Assembly (NCBI RefSeq): GCF_001280435.1
Contig: NZ_LBIP01000016.1
Location: forward strand, 1-64,000
Reading direction: 5' to 3'
Length of the DNA: 64,000 bases
Origin: Mangrovimonas xylaniphaga
GTDB lineage: Bacteria; Bacteroidota; Bacteroidia; Flavobacteriales; Flavobacteriaceae
Shown here piece after piece: positions 56,562 through 64,000 of this stretch. The first letter of the stretch is position 1, and every line of letters starts with the position of its first letter. The notes under the pieces were generated by a model. That model was not told the origin of the DNA. It made no database searches and saw only the letters and a program-made list of their open reading frames with translations. Both the position numbers and the translations under genes were made by a program.

Positions 56562-57575
56562 ATGAAGAATTTTATATTCCTACTTTTTATTTCAATAACA
56601 ATTATTTCCTGCAATACAAAAAGTCAATTGGAAGGAATATGGCTTGGAGCTTACCGGATACATCACTCTGGTGAAACTCCAACTATTACACCATTCAACT
56701 CGATTCTTGATTTCTCCTCAAATAAGGTTATCATAAGAAATATCGATTACCACATATTTAAGAATGTGGATACTAAAACTATTGAAAACTTCACTCTTGA
56801 AAATGAACTATTAATAATTGGAAATGATACCTTAAATGTAAAAAACGTATCTAAAGACAGTTTGGTTTTTAGTTATTATGCAGATTATGAAAGAGATATT
56901 ATTTTCAAAAAACTTAAACCAAAAACTCAAAAGAAACTGCCTCAAATAGCCAATAAAGCTTTTGAACTTGCAGGACCAAATTATCTGGATTCATTAGACT
57001 TTTTAAATGATTCAGCTTTGCTCCATCTGGGAAATAATTACAATAATGATAATAGGGTTTCCAATTGGACTTTATACACTTATAAGTCTTTCAATTTTCT
57101 AATACTTGATGATTTTAAATCAACAACTTTTCTAATTGAGGAATATAATAATCAAGAAATAAACCTTAAACTTTTCGGACCAAGAATTAAAAACTTTAAA
57201 CTAACCAAAATTAACAACTTAACAAAAGATATTAATCTATCAGGATATTGGGTAAGCCCTTTTGATGATAACAATAACCTTCCTGTTCCTCCTCCTTATC
57301 CAAGCCCGGAAGACTCTATTGATAGTCAGTTATATTTGAAGTTTGAAAAGGACTCGCTTTTTATAAAGCAATATAACGAAATCAAAGTCATGGAGTGGAA
57401 ACTTAATTCCACCAATAGGTTTATCTATTTCCCTCTTAATGAAGACTCCATAAATGAAATATGGAAAATAATCTATTTAGACAGTGACAAACTAGAAATT
57501 GAGGAGCTCCATAAATTTTACTCTCCAAATGAAATCAAAAAGAGAACTTTCAAAAAAATGAAAAACGGTTGGTAA
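56562..57575 (+). CDS. Lipoprotein of unknown function
   Basis: 337 residues. The signal ends in a lipobox-like TIISC at about residue 13-17. The N-terminal part (LEGIWLGAYRIHHSGETPTI, ILDFSSNKVIIRNIDY) and the C-terminal part (LSGYWVSPFDDNN, KEIKVMEWKLNSTNRFIYFPL-like) each begin with a Gly-x-Trp pattern often seen in lipocalin-like beta barrels of Bacteroidota. It is probably two such domains. The gene is AT-rich compared with the metabolic genes to the left. Function is unknown. Confidence 0.6.
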   Translation: MKNFIFLLFISITIISCNTKSQLEGIWLGAYRIHHSGETPTITPFNSILDFSSNKVIIRNIDYHIFKNVDTKTIENFTLENELLIIGNDTLNVKNVSKDSLVFSYYADYERDIIFKKLKPKTQKKLPQIANKAFELAGPNYLDSLDFLNDSALLHLGNNYNNDNRVSNWTLYTYKSFNFLILDDFKSTTFLIEEYNNQEINLKLFGPRIKNFKLTKINNLTKDINLSGYWVSPFDDNNNLPVPPPYPSPEDSIDSQLYLKFEKDSLFIKQYNEIKVMEWKLNSTNRFIYFPLNEDSINEIWKIIYLDSDKLEIEELHKFYSPNEIKKRTFKKMKNGW

Positions 57576-57748
57576 CAAAGGGTAATTCATCAATTTAAGT
57601 TTTGCTTTGCCAGTTATCACTTCGAGTTCCTAACCTAACAGAAAATCCTAGAACTTTTGCTATCTTGAGATCTAACTCACAAATCCTAAAAGATTTCCCA
57701 ATCACAAAACCATAAACACCCCATTAGGAATCATTTAAAACCAACCAA

Positions 57749-58450
57749 ATGATAGGAATTTTAGTTGCAATTGCCGTTTCGTGGATGCTTTTATATCTCA
57801 TTGAGAGGCAGAGTATCCTAGCCTTAGGAATTCTGCCCTTGGCAAAAAGGCTAAAACAATTCTCAATGGGGTTTTTAGTCACTGGAATACTTTGTGTTCT
57901 TGTGCAATATCTTGAGGCTTATTTAAAAGCTTCGAATTGGGTTTTGAATGATACCATTACTACCAGAATTGTTTTCAACTCATTTTGGTGGGATTTTAAA
58001 TCGGTGTTGACAGAAGAGCTGATGTTTAGAGGCGCCCTACTCTATATTCTCATCTACAAAATAGGCCCAAGAAAAAGTATTTTGATTTCCGCAATGGCGT
58101 TTGGAGTCTATCATTGGTTCTCATATGGTGTTTTAGGAAATGTCATGGCAATGATTTTGGTATTTATCGGAACTGGATTAATGGGCTACGCGTGGGCCTG
58201 GGCCTTTGCCAAAACCAAATCTATAATGTTACCCTTTGGACTTCATTTGGGATGGAATTTTGTTTACAACACCTTATTTTCAAAAGGGCCCTTGGGAGAC
58301 TTAGTCCTGATTTCTCAGGGCGGGAAAGAGTTGACCGATTGGGCTTCATTATTGAATTTTACAACTGGTTTGATTATTGTGCCTCTTTTAGTGCTCATAT
58401 ATGTAAGGTATTTTGTAAAAAAGGAATCGGATATCTCAGCAACGATATAA
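57749..58450 (+). CDS. CPBP-family intramembrane protease-like protein
   Basis: 233 residues with about seven membrane helices. The three CPBP (CAAX protease and bacteriocin-processing) motifs are present: the Glu-Glu motif in LTEELMFRGALLYIL, the His in FGVYHWFSYG, and the His in LHLGWNFVYN. Enzymes of this family cut within membranes or protect against bacteriocins. There is no adjacent bacteriocin gene. The upstream region contains a GAAAATCCT...TATCTT block (57641-57670) related to those before nearby genes. Confidence 0.85.
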   Translation: MIGILVAIAVSWMLLYLIERQSILALGILPLAKRLKQFSMGFLVTGILCVLVQYLEAYLKASNWVLNDTITTRIVFNSFWWDFKSVLTEELMFRGALLYILIYKIGPRKSILISAMAFGVYHWFSYGVLGNVMAMILVFIGTGLMGYAWAWAFAKTKSIMLPFGLHLGWNFVYNTLFSKGPLGDLVLISQGGKELTDWASLLNFTTGLIIVPLLVLIYVRYFVKKESDISATI

Positions 58451-58685
58451 AAACTATTGCTTATAAAGGCATATCTCATTGTTCATGCTTTAGCTGAAAA
58501 TTCTCGTACTTTTACTTTCTTGATTTATTAACTCGAAAATCCTATTGGATTTTGCTTTCGCAAGTTCCAACTTTGGGCCCATTGCGCGACAGAAAATCCT
58601 CTCAGTTTTATTACCTTTACTCCTACAGCAACTAAAGCAAGTGAATTTTGAAGTGTCACAACCAAAAAAGCCCCTAATCCCAACC

Positions 58686-59027
58686 ATGGAAAACCTTAAT
58701 AGATATTCACAAAGTGCCTTTAAATATGGTATTATTGGACTGTTGCTATTAATCAACGTATTCCTTTATTCATCTCTATTTCAAAAAATTCAATATTCAC
58801 TTGAAAGTAATTTTAAAATTTTTGACGAAATTATTGGTGTCTTATCACTAACAACAATTATTATTGGCATTATAGGGTTTATTAAATCAATGAAGGGACT
58901 AAAAGAACCCAATACTCCCAAAAAAATCATAGGGTTAATCATCAATTCTGGCATCACTATTCTTTTCATAGCAATAATTATTACTGTCATAGCCAGACTA
59001 ACAATGTATTTTGATAGCATACAATAG
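58686..59027 (+). CDS. Small three-helix membrane protein of unknown function
   Basis: 113 residues from the ATG at 58686. Hydrophobic segments lie at about 14-32 (YGIIGLLLLINVFLYSSLF), 50-68 (IGVLSLTTIIIGIIGFI) and 82-103 (KKIIGLIINSGITILFIAIIITVIA). A basic loop (KSMKGLKEPNTPKK) separates the last two. The frame stays open upstream to 58545, but that part overlaps the repeated upstream element and has no membrane-protein character, so the internal ATG is chosen. DUF-type small membrane proteins of this shape are common in this group; I cannot name it. Confidence 0.6.
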   Translation: MENLNRYSQSAFKYGIIGLLLLINVFLYSSLFQKIQYSLESNFKIFDEIIGVLSLTTIIIGIIGFIKSMKGLKEPNTPKKIIGLIINSGITILFIAIIITVIARLTMYFDSIQ

Positions 59028-59070
59028 CCAACCTTTTTCAAAATGCAATAGGTATTGCTTTAGATTTCCT

Positions 59071-59133
59071 TATCGGAAAAGCACGTGCAACTTCTAAAGT
59101 TACTTTCCTTTCCCTATCTTTAAAGCTATCAAT
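59071..59133 (+). repeat. Upstream repeat block D (before the Vat-like gene)
   Basis: Related to block A at 56461-56522 and sharing TATCGGAAA and CTATCTTTAAAGC at its ends. It ends 22 bases before the ATG at 59156. Confidence 0.5.
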
Positions 59134-59155
59134 TCCACAAAACATTGAAACTATA

Positions 59156-59773
59156 ATGAACGGCCCTGACAAAGACCTAAAATTTCCCCTTGAAAATTAT
59201 GATAGACTTTGCTTTTTAAAGAACATTATCAAAAATCCGAATATCATTGTAGGCGATTACACCTATTATGACGACTTTGAAAATGTTGACAATTTTGAGA
59301 GGAACGTCAAATACCTTTTTGATTTTACAGGCGATAAATTAATAATTGGCAAGTTCTGCATGATTGCTTCTGGGGTATCCTTTATCATGAATGGCGCCAA
59401 CCATCTCACTAATTCAATTTCATCGTATCCCTTTGCCATTTTCGGAAATGGTTGGGAAAAAGCCATGGAAGGAAAAACATATCCCTATAAAGGCGATGTA
59501 ATCATTGGAAACGATGTTTGGATTGGGCATAACGCCACAATTATGGCGGGTGTTACCATTGGGGACGGCGCTATTATAGGCGCAAATTCCACAGTAGTTA
59601 AGGACGTGGCGCCCTACTCTATTGTAGGTGGCAATCCTGCCAAAGAAATAAGGAAACGATTTGACGAAAACACCATAAAGAAGCTTTTGGAATTGCAGTG
59701 GTGGCATTGGGACATAGAAAAAATCACCCAGAACATTCAAAAATTGACCTCCAATAGCCTAGATGAATTATAG
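59156..59773 (+). CDS. Vat/CatB-like xenobiotic O-acetyltransferase
   Basis: 205 residues with a left-handed parallel beta-helix. Hexapeptide repeats are clear (GDVIIGNDVWIGHNATIMAGVTIGDGAIIGANSTVV), and the C-terminal WWHWDIEKITQNIQKL is typical of streptogramin A and xenobiotic acetyltransferases. The catalytic His is probably that in NGANHLTN, and the loop SSYPFAIFGNGWEK matches the Vat family substrate loop. Members acetylate streptogramin A or chloramphenicol; housekeeping relatives of unknown substrate are also common. It lies just before an RND efflux operon. Drug resistance is possible but not established from sequence. Confidence 0.8.
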   Translation: MNGPDKDLKFPLENYDRLCFLKNIIKNPNIIVGDYTYYDDFENVDNFERNVKYLFDFTGDKLIIGKFCMIASGVSFIMNGANHLTNSISSYPFAIFGNGWEKAMEGKTYPYKGDVIIGNDVWIGHNATIMAGVTIGDGAIIGANSTVVKDVAPYSIVGGNPAKEIRKRFDENTIKKLLELQWWHWDIEKITQNIQKLTSNSLDEL

Positions 59774-59948
59774 ATAGGCAACCTTCAAAAGACTTGCAGT
59801 CAGTCTATGGGCAAAGTCCTTATTCTTTTTAGCACATCACAATACTTACAAAAAAAACACAACTAACTAAAAAACAATTATTTACATTTCAAATCACAAT
59901 GTTTTTCTTTAGATTTTTCATATTTTTATAGGAACTAAAGTACAAAAC

Positions 59949-61103
59949 ATGCCAAACCAAAATTACTCCATTGTTCTTTTAGTACTATTCCTTTTTGGCT
60001 GCAAACATGAAGTGGAAAAGCCCATCGCACAGGCGGCTCCCATAAGCGTGATACAGCTAAAAACCGAAACAGTGCCCATTTACAAAGATTTTGTAGGACA
60101 GGTATTTGGCATCAAGGATATTCCCATCCGTGCGCGTGTGGACGGCTTTTTGGAAGGCATACATTTTGAAGAAGGCAATCGGGTGGAAAAAGGAGAACTT
60201 CTTTACAGTATCGATTCCCAAGTTTTTGAAGCCGAAGTTGCCAGAGTCAACAGTGCAGTATCTTCCGCCAAAACACTACTGGCAAAATCCAATAGCGATT
60301 ATAACAGAATTAAACCATTGGCCGATTTGAATGCCATTAGTAAAAGTGATTTGGATGGAGCCACGGCAAGAAAAGAAGCCGCAGATGCAGAGCTTAAAGC
60401 GGCCCTTGCTTCCCTAGAAATTGCAACCATCAATTTAGGGCACTGTAAAATTTATGCTCCAATAAATGGGGTCATTGGAAAAACGTTGGCTCGAGAAGGC
60501 GAATATGTTGGGAAACAACCCAACCCTATCATCTTAAATACGGTTTCGGATATTGACACAATAAGAGTGCAGTTCTTTCTCTCGGAAGCAGAATACCTCA
60601 CATTTATGAAACGCTTATTGGTAAAAAAAGGTGATACCGATAAAAAATTCAAAACTTTGGCAGACAAGCAAATCTTGGAATTGATTCTTTCCGATAATTC
60701 CATACATACCCACAAAGGGCACTTGGACTTTATAGACCGCAATATCGACCCTAGTACAGGCTCTATATTGCTTCAAGCCTCATTTCCCAATCCGGATAGA
60801 CTTATCCGTCCTGGGCAATTCACTAAGGTAAGGGCCTTGGTCAACATGCGGGAGAATTCCATTTTAGTTCCTCAAAAGGCCGTCCAGGAAATTCAAGGAC
60901 AATATATGGTGTTTGTGGTGGGTAATGATGGCATTGTGCAAATACGAAATATCGAAGTGTTTAAAAATTATAAGGATTATTACATTGTTGAAAAAGGACT
61001 TGAGCCCGGTGAACAAATTGTGGTTGACGAAGTTCAAAAAGTAAAATCCAAAATGAAAGTTGCCCCCAAATTAGTTCAGTATCAAAGCAAGGTAGAAAAC
61101 TAA
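59949..61103 (+). CDS. RND periplasmic adaptor, AcrA/MexA-like lipoprotein
   Basis: 384 residues with a lipobox-like FLFGC at about residue 13-17. The adaptor modules are in order: SVIQLKTETVPIYKDFVGQVFG, RARVDGFLEGIHFEEGNRVEKGELLYSID (lipoyl half), an alpha hairpin (AEVARVNSAVSSAKTLLAKSNSDYNRI), IYAPINGVIGKTLAREGEYVG, then the beta-barrel and membrane-proximal domains (RPGQFTKVRALVNM, VLVPQKAVQEIQGQYMVFVVG). It lies 11 bases before the RND pump gene and clearly forms an operon with it. Confidence 0.92.
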   Translation: MPNQNYSIVLLVLFLFGCKHEVEKPIAQAAPISVIQLKTETVPIYKDFVGQVFGIKDIPIRARVDGFLEGIHFEEGNRVEKGELLYSIDSQVFEAEVARVNSAVSSAKTLLAKSNSDYNRIKPLADLNAISKSDLDGATARKEAADAELKAALASLEIATINLGHCKIYAPINGVIGKTLAREGEYVGKQPNPIILNTVSDIDTIRVQFFLSEAEYLTFMKRLLVKKGDTDKKFKTLADKQILELILSDNSIHTHKGHLDFIDRNIDPSTGSILLQASFPNPDRLIRPGQFTKVRALVNMRENSILVPQKAVQEIQGQYMVFVVGNDGIVQIRNIEVFKNYKDYYIVEKGLEPGEQIVVDEVQKVKSKMKVAPKLVQYQSKVEN

Positions 61104-61114
61104 TATCCAATTTT

Positions 61115-64000
61115 ATGTCCGATTCAAAGGGTAACTTATTTGTACGTCGACCCGTATTAGCAATGGTAATTGCCATCATCATTACGCTAGTTGGCGCTAT
61201 TACCTTAACAGGACTCCCTGTTGAACAATACCCTAGTCTGAGTCCACCACAAGTGGTTGTGAGAGCCAAATATCCTGGCGCCAACGCCATAGACATCGAA
61301 GAATCGGTAGCCACACCTCTAGAGCAACAAATTAATGGGGTGGACAATATGCTTTATATGCTGTCTACAAATTCCAATGATGGTACTATGGCCATTAGGG
61401 TATCGTTTGATGTGGGAACAGATCCAGATATGAATGCGGTTTTGGTCCAAAACAGAGCTGCCGCGGCTACGGCCAGATTACCAGAATCGGTCAAGCAATT
61501 AGGAGTTACCACCAAAAAGGCCATGTCTAATGTAATGATGGTGGTTACACTTGCCTCCGACGGCAGTTTTGACCAAGAATTTCTGGGGAACTATGCGTTG
61601 ATAAACCTTAGGGACGAACTTTTAAGACTTCCCGGCGTTGGGGATGTTACCGTGTTTGGCTCCGATTATTCCATGCGGATTTGGGTGAAACCGGACAGGC
61701 TTTCCCAATTGGGAGTGACGGTACCGGAAATTGTCAAAGCCATTAATGAACAAAATGTCTTGGTACCAGGAGGCCAATTGGGAGCAGAACCAGCGCCTCA
61801 AGGCACCGAATTCACCTATACCGTTAGAATGCCCTCTCGGTTTAATTCCGAAGAAGAATTTGGAAATATCATTGTTCGGGAAAAACCCGATGGCTCCGAA
61901 ATAAAAATAAAGGACATCGCAGAGGTTGAATTGGGCATTGAAAAATACAATGCTTTCACCCGATTAAATAAAGAAGTCTGTACCGTGATTGCCATATACC
62001 AAGCGCCAGGATCCAACGCTTTGGAAGTTGCCAATGGCATAAAAGAAGCCATGGCCTTTATGAGCACACGATTTCCCGAGGGCATCTCCTATGACATTTC
62101 CTTAGACACCACTTTGGCCATTACTGCAGGAATTGATGACATTATTGAAACCTTAATCATTGCCTTAATCTTGGTAATATTCGTGGTGTTTTTATTCCTT
62201 CAGGACTGGCGAGCCACCCTCATCCCTTGTCTCGCGATTCCTGTGTCGCTTATAGGCGCTTTTATATTCTTTCCAATGCTAGGATTTACCATTAATGTCC
62301 TATCGCTGTTGGGCTTGGTCTTGGCCATTGGTATCGTGGTGGACGATGCCATTATTGTGGTGGAAGCGGTACAAGTAAACATTGAAAGAGGCATGCAACC
62401 CAAAGAAGCCACTATCGATGCCATGAAAAAGGTTACAGGTCCCGTGATTGCAACCACTTTAATATTGGTAGCTATTTTTATTCCTGTGGCGGGTATGTCC
62501 GGTATCACAGGAAAACTCTACCAACAGTTTGCCATTACCATTGCTTTGTCTGTGATTGTATCCTCTGTAAACGCCTTAACCCTATCGCCTGCCCTCTGTA
62601 GTTTACTCTTAAAAGAACCCAAGCCTTATAAAGGCGTTTTAGGCAAAATATTTGGAGGGTTCAATAAGTTTATGAAAAAATCTACCGGTGGCTATATGTC
62701 CGTGACCAATGTGGTTACAGGTAAGATCAAACGAGGATTGATATTTATAGGAATTTTGATTTTGGGTATGGGAGTCTTATCAAAAGTAGTTCCTATGGGC
62801 TTTATCCCTGAAGAGGACATGGGCTACTTTTTTGTGAATATTCAGTTGCCACCTGCAGCCTCTATTCAACGGACCAACGACATCACTAGACAAGTAGAAG
62901 ATTTGTTAGTAGCCAAAGAAGATGTGCAATATGTTACCAATGTAACGGGCTACAGTTTGCTGTCTACCTCTTTTTTAAATAATTCGGCAGTGATGTTCGT
63001 GAAACTAAAAGATTGGGATGAACGGAGTATTACTGCCAAAGCGTTTGTTGAAAACATCAATCAAGAGCTCCTAAAAATACCGGGCAGTATCAATTTGGCC
63101 TTTGGTCCTCCTCCTATTCCCGGTTTGGGCAAGGGATCAGGATTCAGCATTATGATACAGGACCGAGGAGGCAATACTCCAAAATATCTAGCCGAACAAG
63201 CCAATATATTTACGCAAAAAGCTATGGAACGCCCTGAAATAGGAAGAGCCTTCACCCCTTTCAATGCTTCGGTACCCCAGCGTTTATTGGAAATCAACAA
63301 AGAAAAGGCCCTTAAACTAGGCATCCCTTTAAATGACATCTATGCCACTGTTGGTGCCTATATGGGAGGGACCTATGTTAATGATTTCAACAGATTTGGA
63401 AGGCTCTATAAAACTTATATACAAGCCAAACCTGAATACCGTCAGGATGAATCGGGGTTGAATAGTTTCTTTCTGAAAAACAGGAATGGCGATATGGTTC
63501 CCATGTCTACCTTCATTGACATGGAACATATTTCAGGACCAGATTACACCAATCGTTTCAACCTGTTTAGATCTATTGAGGTCTCTGGAGCAGCGGCCGC
63601 TGGCTATAGTACCACGCAAGCTTTGGACGCTCTAGAGGAAGTAGCTGCAGAAGTATTACCCAGCGATGTAGGCTATTCGTGGAATGGGCTTTCCTATCAA
63701 GAGAAAAAGGCCTCTGGAGGTTTGCTGCCCATATTGGGACTTTCCATGATTTTCGTCTTTCTAATTCTCTCTGCGCAATACGAAAGTTGGTCCCTACCCA
63801 TAAGTGTTTTGGCAGGAACTCCCTTTGCCATTTTTGGAGCATTTCTGGGATTGTACATTGCTAGGTTCCTATCCCCTTCTTTTGAAAACAATGTGTTTGC
63901 CCAAGTGTCCTTCGTCATGCTTATTGGTATGGCAGCCAAAAATGCGATTCTTATTGTTGAGTTTGCTACGGAAGAATTCCACAACGGAAAAAGCTTGTAT
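61115..64000 (+). CDS. RND multidrug efflux pump, HAE1/AcrB-like, 3' end cut by the window edge
   Basis: 962 codons are open from the ATG at 61115 to the edge; a full pump is about 1040-1060 residues, so roughly 90 are missing. Helix 1 (FVRRPVLAMVIAIIITLVGAITL), the porter domain (QYPSLSPPQVVVRAKYPGA), the proton-relay helix with paired Asp (LAIGIVVDDAIIVVE), and the second half (SKVVPMGFIPEEDMGYFFV, GMAAKNAILIVEFA) are all typical of HAE-type pumps. This marks it as a hydrophobe or drug exporter, unlike the metal-type pump at 38795. The outer-membrane partner may be encoded beyond the right edge. Confidence 0.93.
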   Translation, partial: MSDSKGNLFVRRPVLAMVIAIIITLVGAITLTGLPVEQYPSLSPPQVVVRAKYPGANAIDIEESVATPLEQQINGVDNMLYMLSTNSNDGTMAIRVSFDVGTDPDMNAVLVQNRAAAATARLPESVKQLGVTTKKAMSNVMMVVTLASDGSFDQEFLGNYALINLRDELLRLPGVGDVTVFGSDYSMRIWVKPDRLSQLGVTVPEIVKAINEQNVLVPGGQLGAEPAPQGTEFTYTVRMPSRFNSEEEFGNIIVREKPDGSEIKIKDIAEVELGIEKYNAFTRLNKEVCTVIAIYQAPGSNALEVANGIKEAMAFMSTRFPEGISYDISLDTTLAITAGIDDIIETLIIALILVIFVVFLFLQDWRATLIPCLAIPVSLIGAFIFFPMLGFTINVLSLLGLVLAIGIVVDDAIIVVEAVQVNIERGMQPKEATIDAMKKVTGPVIATTLILVAIFIPVAGMSGITGKLYQQFAITIALSVIVSSVNALTLSPALCSLLLKEPKPYKGVLGKIFGGFNKFMKKSTGGYMSVTNVVTGKIKRGLIFIGILILGMGVLSKVVPMGFIPEEDMGYFFVNIQLPPAASIQRTNDITRQVEDLLVAKEDVQYVTNVTGYSLLSTSFLNNSAVMFVKLKDWDERSITAKAFVENINQELLKIPGSINLAFGPPPIPGLGKGSGFSIMIQDRGGNTPKYLAEQANIFTQKAMERPEIGRAFTPFNASVPQRLLEINKEKALKLGIPLNDIYATVGAYMGGTYVNDFNRFGRLYKTYIQAKPEYRQDESGLNSFFLKNRNGDMVPMSTFIDMEHISGPDYTNRFNLFRSIEVSGAAAAGYSTTQALDALEEVAAEVLPSDVGYSWNGLSYQEKKASGGLLPILGLSMIFVFLILSAQYESWSLPISVLAGTPFAIFGAFLGLYIARFLSPSFENNVFAQVSFVMLIGMAAKNAILIVEFATEEFHNGKSLY

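Noticed and set aside
58545-58685. Upstream extension of the three-helix membrane protein
   Set aside because: It overlaps the recurrent GAAAATCCT block and lacks coding character; the ATG at 58686 is better placed.

Overview
This window looks like a chromosomal segment of a marine member of the Flavobacteriaceae (phylum Bacteroidota). The evidence is a type IX secretion (T9SS) sorting domain and a PorP/SprF-type protein, SprB-like adhesin repeats, a TonB-dependent receptor with a carboxypeptidase-regulatory-like N-terminal domain, an S46 dipeptidyl peptidase, many short lipoproteins, weak Shine-Dalgarno signals and promoters of the Bacteroidota form TTG-N19/20-TAnnTTTG. I see no tRNA, rRNA, CRISPR array or intact transposase. 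The genes at both edges are cut: an adhesin on the left and an RND pump on the right.

Layout. 1-9.6 kb (minus strand): a cell-surface block with a large SprB-like adhesin, a PorP/SprF protein fused to a TolA-like 16-residue repeat, a T9SS type B cargo protein, a beta-helix-like secreted protein and a small secreted protein. 9.8-12.3 kb (minus): a copper-type P1B ATPase. 12.8-22.4 kb (plus): one long run with methylmalonyl-CoA epimerase, a four-subunit sodium-pumping methylmalonyl-CoA decarboxylase, a CoA-transferase and both methylmalonyl-CoA mutase subunits. MeaB/ArgK and an AAE-family (possibly dicarboxylate) exporter follow on the other strand. Together these can interconvert succinate and propionate in a Wood-Werkman-like cycle that conserves energy as a sodium gradient. 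A symmetric FNR/CRP-like site lies at about -40 of a good -7 element in front of this run. 25.6-32.7 kb: an ABC exporter, an amidohydrolase, and a TonB receptor with a PepSY membrane protein. This stretch is punctuated by three copies of the ABC gene's 3' end. 32.9-38.5 kb: an S46 peptidase and a probable sulfur/thiol block (DsrE-like, fused DoxD-DoxA-like, TlpA-like). 38.8-44.3 kb: a CusA-like metal efflux pump fused to its own outer-membrane TolC-like domain, with its CusB-like adaptor. 44.3-54.4 kb: small proteins, a TMEM175-like channel, an arylsulfatase, a pirin-acetyltransferase fusion, and a fused EutB-EutC ethanolamine ammonia-lyase carrying a Tat-like leader, followed by an APC permease. 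54.4-59.8 kb: a more AT-rich accessory stretch of lipoproteins, a GH13 glycosidase, a CPBP protease and a Vat-like acetyltransferase, several of them behind related upstream sequences. 59.9-64 kb: an AcrA/AcrB-like efflux pair.

Most interesting points: the fused, apparently export-tagged B12 enzyme EutBC; the triplicated ABC-gene tail; the FNR-like site on the succinate/propionate run; the 11-bp tandem array in the same intergenic region; and the several domain fusions (PorP-TolA, CusA-TolC, pirin-GNAT). Functions are assigned from recognised motifs and family knowledge. No database search was run.
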